64,000 bases of DNA from Nonomuraea typhae (GTDB taxonomy: Bacteria > Actinomycetota > Actinomycetes > Streptosporangiales > Streptosporangiaceae). Both the position numbers and the translations under genes were made by a program. The stretch covers positions 310,001 through 374,000 of the forward strand of contig NZ_VRLV01000008.1 of the NCBI RefSeq assembly GCF_009760925.1, read 5' to 3'. Below are positions 34,460 through 42,791 of the stretch, one piece after another (position 1 is the first letter of the stretch; each line of letters opens with the position of its first letter). The notes under the pieces were generated by a model that saw only the letters and a program-made list of their open reading frames with translations, searched no databases and was not told the DNA's origin.

Positions 34460-35356
34460 GTGAAGGAGCGAGTGTGGACGCCGGACGGGCCTCTCGACGT
34501 CGGGCTCGCCATGGCTCCGCACCGCCGGGGCGGTGGCGACCCCGCCTGGCGGCAGGGGCGTGACGGCGCGATCTGGCGCACCTCGCGCACGCCCGACGGC
34601 CCCGGCACGCTGCGCCTCTCCCTCCGGGCGACGATCGTGTACGGCCACGCCTGGGGCCCCGGGGCAGACTGGCTGCTGGAGACCATGCCGGTTTTGCTGG
34701 GGGCGGACGACGACATTTCCGGATTTGTCGTGAAGCATGAGGTGCTGGAGGACGTCACCCGCAAGCACCCGGGACTCCGCATCGGCCGGACCGGCCGGGT
34801 CATGGAAGCACTGGTCCCCGCGATCCTGGAGCAGAAGGTCGTCGGCCGCGAAGCCTGGCGCGCCTGGCGCTGGCTGCTCAACAAGTACGGCGAGCCCGCC
34901 CCCGGCCCCGCGCCCGAGGGCATGCGGGTGATGCCGGAACCCGGCACCTGGCGCGAGATCCCCACCTGGGACTGGCACCGCTCCGGCGCCGAAGCCGTCC
35001 GCGCCAGGACGATCGCCACCGCCGCCTGGCACGCCGCCACACTCGAAGCCGCCCCCACCAGCGCGGAGGCCGACCGCCTCCTGCGCACCCTGCCCGGCAT
35101 CGGGGTCTGGACCTCCGCCGAGGTACGGCAGCGCGCCTTCGGCGACCCGGACGCCGTCAGCGTCGGCGACTACCACCTCGCCAAGATCGTCGGCTATGCC
35201 CTGACCGGGGTGAAGACGGACGACCCCGGCATGATGCGCCTCCTGGAGCCGTACCACGGCCACCGCCACCGGGCCACCGTCCTGATCGGCCTCACCGGCC
35301 TGCGCCCACCCGCCCGGGGGCCCCGCATGCCGGTGCGCGACTACCGCTCCTTCTGA
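34460..35356 (+). CDS. DNA-3-methyladenine glycosylase II-like (AlkA/HhH-GPD) protein
   Basis: The 298-residue base-excision-repair glycosylase has the helix-hairpin-helix motif LRTLPGIGVWTSAEVRQRAFG (about 210-230). It is followed by DAVSVGDYHLAKIVGYAL, whose Asp is the catalytic residue of the HhH-GPD superfamily. The N-terminal region (about 1-100) resembles the AlkA mixed-sheet domain, and ILEQKVVGREAWRAWRWLL is the start of the helical core. It has no FeS cysteine loop. It should excise alkylated purines. The GTG start at 34460 has no clear ribosome-binding site and sits close behind the preceding terminator, so its promoter probably overlaps that hairpin or the peptidase gene's end. Confidence 0.85.
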   Translation: MKERVWTPDGPLDVGLAMAPHRRGGGDPAWRQGRDGAIWRTSRTPDGPGTLRLSLRATIVYGHAWGPGADWLLETMPVLLGADDDISGFVVKHEVLEDVTRKHPGLRIGRTGRVMEALVPAILEQKVVGREAWRAWRWLLNKYGEPAPGPAPEGMRVMPEPGTWREIPTWDWHRSGAEAVRARTIATAAWHAATLEAAPTSAEADRLLRTLPGIGVWTSAEVRQRAFGDPDAVSVGDYHLAKIVGYALTGVKTDDPGMMRLLEPYHGHRHRATVLIGLTGLRPPARGPRMPVRDYRSF

Positions 35357-35378
35357 CCGGGGCGGCCCGCCGTACCCC

Positions 35379-36029
35379 TCAGCGGTAGACCGCGACGGCG
35401 GCCTCGCCCACGAGCCTTTCGACCAGCGCGACGAGGGACTTGACCTGCGGCGAGTGGCCGCGGGCGATGGTGAGCAGGTTGGCGCCGAGCTGGGCGTCGG
35501 ACTGGCCGATGTACAACTCGGTGTGCACCTGGAGCACCAGGACCAGGCCGCACAGGGTGGCCCCGCGGGCACCGATGTCGCGCCAGCCGCTCACGGCCGA
35601 GCGCACGTCGGCCGAGGCGCGCACGATCGCGGCCATGTCGGTCTGGTAGCGGGTGTAAGGCAGCATGCCCAGCCGTCGGCCGGTCACCGCCACCAGGACG
35701 CCCGCGTTCACCAGCTCGCGCCGCGTCCGGTCGTAGACGTCGGCCGCGACGCCCTTGGCCCAGGTGAGCGCGTCCAGCCCGGCGGGGTCGCGCAGGAACT
35801 CGCGGGCGTAGGTGTCGATGACCGGATCGCCGGTGGCGGTGAGCTCGGCGGCCGCCGCCCCGCTCTTGTCCAGCGTGACCCGGCCGGACAGCACCAGGTC
35901 GGCCAGCACCGCTCCGGCCAGCCCGAGGGCGATGGAGGAGCGGTGCACCAGCGGCTTGCCGTTCTCCTGGTGGCAGACCACGAACAGGTCCTGGTAGAGC
36001 GGCGGCGATTGTTCCATCGGCCCGCTCAC
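35379..36029 (-). CDS. GPP34 (GOLPH3/Vps74-like) family phosphoprotein
   Basis: The 216-residue all-helical protein has the family opening LYQDLFVVCHQENGKPLVHR and SSIALGLAGAVLADLVLSGRV, then TLDKSGAAAAELTATGDPVID and WRDIGARGATLCGLVLVLQ. In eukaryotes GPP34 proteins bind phosphatidylinositol-4-phosphate and retain Golgi glycosyltransferases. Actinobacteria have many short homologues of unknown function, perhaps binding acidic lipids at the membrane. The GTG start overlaps the APC-permease stop by 4 bp (GTGA), so the two are translationally coupled. An ATG four codons inside the reading frame is an alternative start. Confidence 0.85.
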   Translation of the reverse strand: MSGPMEQSPPLYQDLFVVCHQENGKPLVHRSSIALGLAGAVLADLVLSGRVTLDKSGAAAAELTATGDPVIDTYAREFLRDPAGLDALTWAKGVAADVYDRTRRELVNAGVLVAVTGRRLGMLPYTRYQTDMAAIVRASADVRSAVSGWRDIGARGATLCGLVLVLQVHTELYIGQSDAQLGANLLTIARGHSPQVKSLVALVERLVGEAAVAVYR

Positions 36030-37399
36030 ACCTGTGCTTTGCGTGAGTCGTGTCCCTGCAGGGCGGGCGGACGGCCGAGCAGGTACAGGACGCCGAGGAC
36101 CACGCCGCCCACCACGAACCAGACCAGGCCGGCGAGCTGGGCCATCACGTTCGCGTGGATCACCACGAAGAGGAGGATGGCCATTCCGATCAGCGGCACG
36201 ACCAGGTGCGCGCGCAGGTCGCCGGACTTCTGCCGGACGACGTAGTGCACGATCACCGACACGTGCAGGACGATGAAGGCGACCAGCGCGCCCATGTTGA
36301 TGAGGCTCGAAAGCAGGTCGACGCCGTCAGGGCGGCTGGACATCCACAGCCCGAGCCCCACCGACACCACCGAGACGAGCAGGATGGCGTTGGACGGCAC
36401 CGAGTTCTTCACCGAGATCTTGGCCAGGAACCTCGGGAGCTGGCGGTCGCGGGCCATCGCGAACAACAGGCGGGAGACCGCGACCTGCGCCACCAGGGTG
36501 TTGGCGATGCCCCAGGAGATGGCCGTGGCCAGCGAGGTGAGCTGCCTGAGCCACTCCCCGCCCGCCACCGCGGCCGCGTCGTAGAAGGCGGTGCCGCTCA
36601 GCGGCTTGCCCTCGGGCACGAGCAGCGCGGCCACCCAGACCTGCGTGATGAACAACGCCCCGGCCAGCAGCAACGCGATGCGCATGGCCCGGCCCACCTG
36701 CTCGGAGCCACCGGTCGACTCCTCGACGAGCATGCTGATGCCGTCGAAGCCGAGGAACGACAGCACCGCCACCGACACCGCCGCGAAGATCACCGACCAG
36801 GAGAAGGTGTCCGGGTTGAACAACGGCGACAGGCTGAACCCGCGCCCGTACCCCTGCATCAGGGCCCAGATCCCGGCGATGAGGAAGAGCCCCAGCACGA
36901 TCAGTTCGGCGACGATCATCACCTTGGTCAGCGTGATCGTCATCCGGATGCCCCGCAGGTTGATCACGGTGTTGATCACCACGAAGAGGACCAGCCACGC
37001 CCACACCGGAACCGCGGGGACGCTGGCGTTCATGGCGATCGAGGCCACGAGGTAGAGCAGGCTCGGCACCAGCAGGTAGTCGAGCAGGATCGCCCACCCG
37101 GTCATGAACCCGACGGGCGGCGCGATCCCCCGGCCGGCGTAGTTGTAGACCGATCCCGACAGCGGGAACGCCTTGACCATCTGCGCGTAGGACATGGCCG
37201 TGAACAGCATCGCGACCACGCCGGTCAGGTAGGCCAGGACGGGCATGCCGCCCGACGTCTCGTAAACCAGACCGAAGATCGCGAAAGGCGCGATCGGCAC
37301 CATCATGATGAGGCCGTAGAGCACCAGGTCGCCCAGCCCGACTCCGCGGCGTAATTCCTGCCGGTAGCCGAATCGGTCGACGTTCTCCTGTGTGTTCAC
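36026..37399 (-). CDS. APC superfamily amino-acid permease
   Basis: The 457-residue transporter has about twelve membrane helices. The first unwound helix shows GLGDLVLYGLIMMVPIAPFA, with MVKAFPLSGSVYNYAGRGI and GFMTGWAILLDYLLVPSLL following as in the amino acid-polyamine-organocation family. SFLGFDGISMLVEESTGGSE is the conserved loop after helix 6. The substrate is probably an amino acid or amine but cannot be named. The GTG at 37399 is fixed by AAGGAGG about 5 nt upstream; the longer frame upstream lacks support. It is co-transcribed with the overlapping GPP34 gene. Confidence 0.9.
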   Translation of the reverse strand: MNTQENVDRFGYRQELRRGVGLGDLVLYGLIMMVPIAPFAIFGLVYETSGGMPVLAYLTGVVAMLFTAMSYAQMVKAFPLSGSVYNYAGRGIAPPVGFMTGWAILLDYLLVPSLLYLVASIAMNASVPAVPVWAWLVLFVVINTVINLRGIRMTITLTKVMIVAELIVLGLFLIAGIWALMQGYGRGFSLSPLFNPDTFSWSVIFAAVSVAVLSFLGFDGISMLVEESTGGSEQVGRAMRIALLLAGALFITQVWVAALLVPEGKPLSGTAFYDAAAVAGGEWLRQLTSLATAISWGIANTLVAQVAVSRLLFAMARDRQLPRFLAKISVKNSVPSNAILLVSVVSVGLGLWMSSRPDGVDLLSSLINMGALVAFIVLHVSVIVHYVVRQKSGDLRAHLVVPLIGMAILLFVVIHANVMAQLAGLVWFVVGGVVLGVLYLLGRPPALQGHDSRKAQV

Positions 37400-37526
37400 A
37401 ACTGCCTCCTTGCGGTGCGGTTGTGTGATCCTTCCGTAGCGCTGGGTCGCCTCGCAAGACATTCCGGATGAACGAAACCGGCTGACAGAAACGGCAAAGG
37501 CGGAGTCGTGACTCAGGTCACGTGGC

Positions 37527-38621
37527 TCACACGTCGCTGGAGTAGCGGACCGCGCACTCCGGCAGCTCGATATCCGGCCAGACCCGAATGCCGGCCTGAA
37601 GCTCGTTGCCCGGCCCCACGACGGCCCGGTCGCCGATCAGCGCGTCGCGGACCACGGCCCCCGGCTCGACCCTGGCGCCCTCCCCGAGCACCGAGTCGGT
37701 GACCGTGGCGCCGGCGCCGACCTCGCTGCCGTCCAGCAGGATGCTGCCGGTCACCGTGGCGCCGGCGGCCACCCGCGCCCCGGCGCCCACGACGGTGCCG
37801 CCGAGCACCTTGGCCTCCGGGGAGACCAGCGACCCCGGCAGCGCGAGGAACTCGCCGGTCGGCCCGGGCAGGGCGGGCGAGGCCAGGCGGCCGAGGACGA
37901 GGTCGCGCGAGCCCTGCACGAGCGCCGCCGGGGTGCCGACGTCGAGCCAGTACGTGCGGTCGGCGTACCCGAGCACGAGTTCCCCGGACTCGATCAGCCC
38001 GGGGAAGGTCTGCCGCTCGACGGAGACGACCTCGCCGGCGGGGATGGAGTCGATGACCGAGCGGGTGAAGACGTAACACCCGGCGTTGATCCGGTTGGTG
38101 ACGGGGTTCGGGGTCTTCTCCAGGAAGGCGGTGACCCGGCCGTCGCCGTCGGTGGGCACGCAGCCGAAGCGGGTGGGGTCGTCGACCTCGGTGAGATGGA
38201 GGGTGACCGCGGCCCGGCGGGCGACATGGGCACGGACCTGGTCGCCGATGTCATGACCGGACAGGATGTCGCCGTTGAGGATGAGCACCGGCGCGTCGGG
38301 GTCGCTGCCGAGCGCCTGGGCGGCGTTGCGGATCGCGCCGCCGGTGCCGAGCGGCGTCTCCTCGGTCATGTACTCGAGCGAGAGGCCGAAGGCGGAGCCG
38401 TCCCCGAAGACCGGCTCGAACATCGCGGCCTTGTAGGAGGTGGCGAAGACGATCCGGCGCACGCCGAAGGAGCGGGCGCGAGCGAGCTGGTGGGCCAGGA
38501 ACGGCACACCGGCAGTCGGCAGCAGTGGCTTGGGCGTGCCCAGCGTCAAGGGACGCAGGCGCGTGCCCTGGCCCCCGACCAGGAGGATCGCCTCCAGGTC
38601 CGGCAAAGAGCTCTCCATCAC
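37527..38621 (-). CDS. manC: Mannose-1-phosphate guanylyltransferase
   Basis: This enzyme makes GDP-mannose from GTP and mannose-1-phosphate. The 364-residue protein has an N-terminal nucleotidyltransferase domain (about 8-245): LLVGGQGTRLRPLTLGTPKPLLP, with the catalytic R and K, then LGTGGAIRNAA, ILNGDILSG and INAGCYVFTRSVID. A C-terminal left-handed beta-helix follows (about 260-345), with hexapeptide repeats such as VVGAGARVAAGATVTGSI. It matches Rv3264c of M. tuberculosis (there named manB) and lies in the same relative position. It is followed upstream by a glycosyltransferase gene only 17 bp away, in the same orientation, as with Rv3264c-Rv3265c. Confidence 0.9.
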   Translation of the reverse strand: MMESSLPDLEAILLVGGQGTRLRPLTLGTPKPLLPTAGVPFLAHQLARARSFGVRRIVFATSYKAAMFEPVFGDGSAFGLSLEYMTEETPLGTGGAIRNAAQALGSDPDAPVLILNGDILSGHDIGDQVRAHVARRAAVTLHLTEVDDPTRFGCVPTDGDGRVTAFLEKTPNPVTNRINAGCYVFTRSVIDSIPAGEVVSVERQTFPGLIESGELVLGYADRTYWLDVGTPAALVQGSRDLVLGRLASPALPGPTGEFLALPGSLVSPEAKVLGGTVVGAGARVAAGATVTGSILLDGSEVGAGATVTDSVLGEGARVEPGAVVRDALIGDRAVVGPGNELQAGIRVWPDIELPECAVRYSSDV

Positions 38622-38638
38622 TCCGCGAGAGTATCCAA

Positions 38639-39757
38639 CTATTCGACCGCCCGTTGATAAGAGAGAAGGTGCGCCTCGGCCGAGGCGTCCCAGGTGAATT
38701 CGTGCGAGCGCGCCAGCCCGGCCTCGCCGAGCCGCGCCCGCCGCTGCGGATCGGCCAGCAGGCGGCCGAGCGCGTCGGCGATGCTGTCGGCGTCCGGCTC
38801 GGTGTAGGCCACGGCGTCACCGCCGACCTCGGGCAGCGAGGTGCGATGGGTGGTGAGCACGGGCGCGCCGCAGGCCATCGCCTCCAGCACCGGCAGCCCG
38901 AAGCCCTCCCCCTTCGACGGGAACGCCACGACCTCCGCGCCGCCGAGGAAGCCACGCAGGTCGGGGCTGTGCAGATAGCCGGGGCGGATCACCCGGACGG
39001 TCGCCTCGACCTCCCGGCAGGCGGCGTCGACGTCGTCCTCGTGCACGCCGCCGCCGATCACCAGCGCGGGCGGGTCGGCCAGGCTCTTGACCGCCATGGC
39101 GAAGCCGCGGATGAGGTTGGGAACGTTCTTACGTGGTTCCAGGGCACCGAGAAAGGCGACGTAACGCTGGCCGTGCAGCCCGCAGCGCTCGGCCGCCCGC
39201 CGGCGTTCCTCCGGGGTCGGCGGGTGGAAGGTGCCCGGGTCGACGCCGTGGTAGGCGACGTCGATGCGGGTCGGGTCGGCGGCCAGCACCCGCACCAGGT
39301 CGTCGCGCGTGGCCTTGGACGGCACGATGACCCGCTGGGCGTGGCGTACGGCGGTGCGCGTGGCGGCCCGGAAGAAGGACGCCTTCACGGTGCCGTGCTG
39401 GTCGGGTTCGGTGAACCAGGTGACGTCGTGGACGGTGGCCACGGTCGGCAGCCCGGAGCGCAGCGGAATCGAGTAGTAGGGCGCGTGGATGACGTCGGCG
39501 CCGGCCTGCCGCGCCAGGAGCGGCACGCCGGTCTGCTCCCAGGCGAGCCTGGCGGCCCGGTTGGTGATGGCGACGGGCCCGGGCAGGACGCGGGCCGAGG
39601 GCGCCAGCCGGCGGTAGCGCTCGGCTTCGGATCTCTGGCAGACGACCGCGAGGTCGGCCCCGGCCCGGTGAAGGGCGGCGACGAGGCCGTCGACATATCG
39701 AATCAGCGCGCCGCGGTCCGCGGGGACCGCTGCGGCATCGACAAGCACGCGAGGCAT
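38639..39757 (-). CDS. GT4-family glycosyltransferase
   Basis: The 372-residue GT-B enzyme has the N-terminal acceptor domain with VHDVTWFTEPDQHG, and the donor domain with FLGALEPRKNVPNLI and the E-x7-E signature GEGFGLPVLEAMACGAPVL. That pattern, together with IVPSKATRDDL and YHGVDPGTF, is typical of retaining mannosyl- or rhamnosyl-type GT4 enzymes. It lies immediately upstream of manC (17 bp), so a GDP-mannose donor is a reasonable guess. There is no signal peptide or membrane helix; it probably works at the cytoplasmic membrane face. GGGGAGAAG is placed before the ATG. Confidence 0.88.
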   Translation of the reverse strand: MPRVLVDAAAVPADRGALIRYVDGLVAALHRAGADLAVVCQRSEAERYRRLAPSARVLPGPVAITNRAARLAWEQTGVPLLARQAGADVIHAPYYSIPLRSGLPTVATVHDVTWFTEPDQHGTVKASFFRAATRTAVRHAQRVIVPSKATRDDLVRVLAADPTRIDVAYHGVDPGTFHPPTPEERRRAAERCGLHGQRYVAFLGALEPRKNVPNLIRGFAMAVKSLADPPALVIGGGVHEDDVDAACREVEATVRVIRPGYLHSPDLRGFLGGAEVVAFPSKGEGFGLPVLEAMACGAPVLTTHRTSLPEVGGDAVAYTEPDADSIADALGRLLADPQRRARLGEAGLARSHEFTWDASAEAHLLSYQRAVE

Positions 39758-39851
39758 TACGGTGATCTTCTCCCCTCAAGATCAACGTGGGACCCGGTGT
39801 CCCCCTCTGATGTTCAGCCTATGTCCACCCTCCCCTAAAGCGTGGCCCAAA

Positions 39852-40748
39852 TCACAGGCTGCGACGCCGTGCCGCCAAACCGGCGATACCCGCGCAGATC
39901 AGGTCACCCGCAATGATGATCATCCGGGACACGAGCGCCACCGCGATGGCCGAGCCCCGGTCCATGACCGGTGAGAGCACCGCCACCATCGCCACCTCCC
40001 GCACCCCCGCACCCGCGGGCACCACGAAGGTCAGGATGCCCAGGCACCACGACAGGGCGAACGCGCCGACGGCGAAGAGCAGCCCGCCCTGCGGCGCCAC
40101 GGCATACAGGTGCACCCCGTAGGCCGTCCACCCGGCCAGCGCCCAGCCGAGCGCGGTCAGCATGCCCCGCCGGGTCAGCGGGCGCTCCAGCGGCTCCCGC
40201 TTGAGCTTGCGCAGCCCGAACCCGATGACCGCGTTGATCACCTTGGGCTCCAGCAGCACCAGGAGCACGGGGACGGCCGGCAGCAGCCAGCCGTACCGGT
40301 TCCAGCCGAGCGTGCCGAGCGTGACCAGCAGGCCGGTGGCGAGCTGGATGGGCATCATCAGGAAGAACGCCGCGGCGCTGCGCGAGCGCGGCACGCCGAG
40401 GTCGCGGCCCATCTCCATCTGCGCCAGCACCGGCCAGACGGCGCCGGGGATGTACTTGCCGAGCTGGCCCACGAAGAACACCTTCGCCGCCGGTCGCAGC
40501 GGCAGTGGGGAGCCCAGGTCGGCCAGCAGCGTGCGCCACGTGAGCATGGCGCCCAGCAGCGCGGCCACCACGGCTGCCAGGGAGGCGGCCAGCATCGGCC
40601 ACGACAGCTTGGCGAACCCGGCCAGCACCGCGTCCCACTGCGCGGCCACGGCCCACGCCCCGAACCCCAGGGCCACGGCCAGGAACCCGAACCGGACGAC
40701 CTTCCTGAGCAGCGGCTTGGGGGTGGTGCGCGGCTCCGCCGTACTCAA
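39852..40748 (-). CDS. Flippase-like lysylphosphatidylglycerol-synthase TM family protein, paralogue 1
   Basis: The 298-residue membrane protein has about eight helices and belongs to the UPF0104/LPG_synthase_TM family (the MprF flippase-domain fold) without the aminoacyltransferase half. Typical segments are KVFFVGQLGKYIPGAVWPVL, then EMGRDLGVPRSRS and LTFVVPAGAGVREVAMV. It is clearly similar to the gene at 43872-44825 (shared GQLGKYIPG, LKREPLERPL / ARKEPLESAL, FVVPAG-GVRE). The likely role is moving a glycolipid or other lipid across the membrane. The TTG start overlaps the methyltransferase stop (TTGA), giving translational coupling; a longer upstream frame is unsupported. Confidence 0.85.
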   Translation of the reverse strand: MSTAEPRTTPKPLLRKVVRFGFLAVALGFGAWAVAAQWDAVLAGFAKLSWPMLAASLAAVVAALLGAMLTWRTLLADLGSPLPLRPAAKVFFVGQLGKYIPGAVWPVLAQMEMGRDLGVPRSRSAAAFFLMMPIQLATGLLVTLGTLGWNRYGWLLPAVPVLLVLLEPKVINAVIGFGLRKLKREPLERPLTRRGMLTALGWALAGWTAYGVHLYAVAPQGGLLFAVGAFALSWCLGILTFVVPAGAGVREVAMVAVLSPVMDRGSAIAVALVSRMIIIAGDLICAGIAGLAARRRSL

Positions 40749-41581
40749 AGGACCTTCTCGGGCGGCTGCGGCAACGCGGCGCCGCGCGGACGGCGGGGCG
40801 TCTTCGTGGCCACCCACAGGTAGGTCGGCACCAGCGGAAGGAGCAGCTTGAGCACCTCACGGGGCGTTTTCGCGAGGACGGCCTGCGCCGCCTTGCCCGC
40901 CGGCCCGGGAAAGAGCTCGCCACCGGCGAAGCGGCCCGGCGTGGCCAGCACGGGGAAGGTGTAGTCCCAGACGTGGAAGGCGCGCAGCATGCGCTTGAGG
41001 CCGCGGCGGGTGCGGAAGCGCTCGTAGTAGTGGTCGGCCCGGCCGAAGGCGCGCACGTAGCGGTCGGCCAGCGACGGCGGCAGGTAGGACAGGAACGGCA
41101 GCTTGTAGTGCGGCTCCATGACGCCCAGCCGGTTGCCGAGGCCGAGGTAGAGCACGCCGTCGTCGGACAGCACCCGGTGCATCTCGGCGACGACCGCGTC
41201 GGGGTCGACCACGTGCTCGTAGATGTGGTTGAAGACCAGCACGTCGAGCGAGCCGTCGGGGAACGGCAGCGCGGTGCCGTCGCCGCAGACGAACGCGACC
41301 CGCTCGCCGAAGCGGTCGGCGGCCTTGCGCAGGCCGGGCACGTCGATGTCGATGCCCAGCGTGTGCTTGGCCCCGGCGCCGGCCAGCTCGTCGGCGATGA
41401 ACCCGGCCGAGCAGCCGACGTCGCCCACGGTCAGCCCGGCCAGCGGTCCGTGGAAGTGCTCCAGCACCGCGATGATCTTCGCGGCCTTCCTGCGGCGCTT
41501 GTCCTCGTCGAGCATCGCCGCCTGGAACTCGGAGTATTCGAGCTGCTGTTGCCTTGCCACGCTGCCCAACAGTACCCGCAC
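40745..41581 (-). CDS. Class I SAM-dependent methyltransferase
   Basis: The 278-residue protein has a Rossmann-like methyltransferase core: TVGDVGCSAGFIADELAGAG (motif I, near 50-70), LGIDIDVPGLRKA, GDGTALPFPDGSLDVLVFNH (motif for the adenine side) and EMHRVLSDDGVLYLGLGN. The C-terminal third is longer than in minimal enzymes, with Tyr/Phe-rich helices (YLPPSLADRYVRAFGRADHY), as in methyltransferases acting on lipid-linked sugars or polyprenyl products. The substrate is unknown. The start may be the GTG at 41581 or the internal GTG at VARQQQLEYSEF. It is coupled to the flippase-like gene. The divergent SPFH gene starts 86 bp away. Confidence 0.88.
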   Translation of the reverse strand: MRVLLGSVARQQQLEYSEFQAAMLDEDKRRRKAAKIIAVLEHFHGPLAGLTVGDVGCSAGFIADELAGAGAKHTLGIDIDVPGLRKAADRFGERVAFVCGDGTALPFPDGSLDVLVFNHIYEHVVDPDAVVAEMHRVLSDDGVLYLGLGNRLGVMEPHYKLPFLSYLPPSLADRYVRAFGRADHYYERFRTRRGLKRMLRAFHVWDYTFPVLATPGRFAGGELFPGPAGKAAQAVLAKTPREVLKLLLPLVPTYLWVATKTPRRPRGAALPQPPEKVL

Positions 41582-41622
41582 CCGACATCAACCCGTTGTC
41601 AAACCGGCTTTGGTACTGTGCC

Positions 41623-41656
41623 CGCCTGACATCTGGGGCACGCCTGACATATGGGT
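41623..41656 (+). repeat. Tandem direct repeat upstream of the SPFH gene
   Basis: CGCCTGACATCTGGGG (41623-41638) is repeated as CGCCTGACATATGGGT (41641-41656), 18 bp apart. The pair lies in the 86-bp divergent region between the methyltransferase and SPFH genes. Spacing of about two helical turns would suit a regulator bound in tandem; no known consensus is recognised. Confidence 0.55.
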
Positions 41657-41667
41657 GTATTGGGGGA

Positions 41668-42741
41668 ATGTTGTTCGAGAAACTTCGGGGCGAGTTCATC
41701 GACATCGTCGAATGGCTCGACGACAGCCGCGACACCATCGTCTGGCGCTTCCCCCGCTACGAGAACGAGATCAAGATGGGCGCCCGCCTGGTCGTGCGCG
41801 AGTCCCAGGTGGCGGTCTTCGTCAACGAGGGCCAGATCGCCGACGCCTTCGCCCCCGGCACCCACACGCTCGAGACCCAGAACCTGCCGATCCTGTCCAC
41901 GCTCAAAGGCTGGAAGCACGGCTTCCACTCCCCCTTCAAGGCCGAGGTGTACTTCGTCAACACGCGGCAGTTCACCGACTTCAAGTGGGGCACCCAGAAC
42001 CCGGTCATGGTCCGCGACCCCGAGTTCGGTCCGGTACGGCTGCGCGCGTTCGGCGCCTACTCGGCCCGGGTCACCGACGCGCGCAGGCTGCTGCAGGAGC
42101 TCGCCGGGACCGACCAGCAGTTCAGGACCGAGGAGGTCGAGGGCTACCTCCGCCAGATGATCGTCAGCCGGCTGGCTCCCGCGCTGGCCACGGCCGGGGT
42201 GCCCGTGCTCGACCTGGCCGCCAACCAGCACGAGATGGGACGCCGCCTGGCCGAGGTGCTCAGCACCGACATGGCCGCGTCCGGCATCGCGATCACCACC
42301 TTCAGCTTCGAGAACATCTCCCTGCCACCCGAGGTCGAGAAGGCCGTGGACAAGCGGACTCAGATGGGCATCGTCGGCGATCTCGGGCAGTACCAGCGGT
42401 TCCAGGCGGCCGAGGCGATGGAGGCGGCCGCGGGCAACCCGAACGGCGCCATGGGCCTCGGCGTGGGCATGATGGCCGCCCAGGCCGCCTTCACCCCGCC
42501 CCCAGCCCAGGCCGCCTCCGCCCCGGCCCCGGTTCCGCCGCCGTTGCCCGGTGAGCAGTGGTATCTGGGCGTCAACGGCGAGCGCCAAGGCCCCTTCGAC
42601 CGGGCGGCGCTGGCCCGCGCCGGGCTGACCCCGGACACGCTGGTGTGGACGGCCGGGATGGCCCAGTGGACGCCGGCCCGCGACGTGCCCGGACTCGCCC
42701 AGCTCCTGTCCCAGACGCCCCCGCCCCTGCCACCCTCCTGA
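41668..42741 (+). CDS. SPFH-domain protein with C-terminal GYF_2 domain
   Basis: The 357-residue protein has an SPFH/virion-core-like domain (about 1-270): DTIVWRFPRYENEIKMGARL, with VRESQVAVFVNEGQIADAF, APGTHTLETQNLPILS and the coiled region EVEKAVDKRTQMGIV. A Pro-rich linker with PPPAQAASAPAPVPPPLPG precedes a GYF_2 domain at about 298-350 (QWYLGVNGERQGPFDRAALA, VWTAGMAQWTPARDV). GYF domains bind proline-rich peptides. Bacterial SPFH proteins of this kind oligomerise at the membrane and are placed in stress or lipid-domain functions. The ATG at 41668 directly follows GGGGGA. The next gene, a zinc-ribbon membrane protein, starts about 50 bp later, a pairing often seen. Confidence 0.88.
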   Translation: MLFEKLRGEFIDIVEWLDDSRDTIVWRFPRYENEIKMGARLVVRESQVAVFVNEGQIADAFAPGTHTLETQNLPILSTLKGWKHGFHSPFKAEVYFVNTRQFTDFKWGTQNPVMVRDPEFGPVRLRAFGAYSARVTDARRLLQELAGTDQQFRTEEVEGYLRQMIVSRLAPALATAGVPVLDLAANQHEMGRRLAEVLSTDMAASGIAITTFSFENISLPPEVEKAVDKRTQMGIVGDLGQYQRFQAAEAMEAAAGNPNGAMGLGVGMMAAQAAFTPPPAQAASAPAPVPPPLPGEQWYLGVNGERQGPFDRAALARAGLTPDTLVWTAGMAQWTPARDVPGLAQLLSQTPPPLPPS

Positions 42742-42791
42742 CTCTCCCCTGTCCGAGGACGGACTGGACTCCCCCAGAAAGGCCGCAGCCG

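Noticed and set aside
37508..37521. GTGAC/GTCAC inverted repeat upstream of manC's 3' end as an operator
   Set aside because: Only five base pairs with a 4-nt spacer; too weak to claim beyond chance in this composition.
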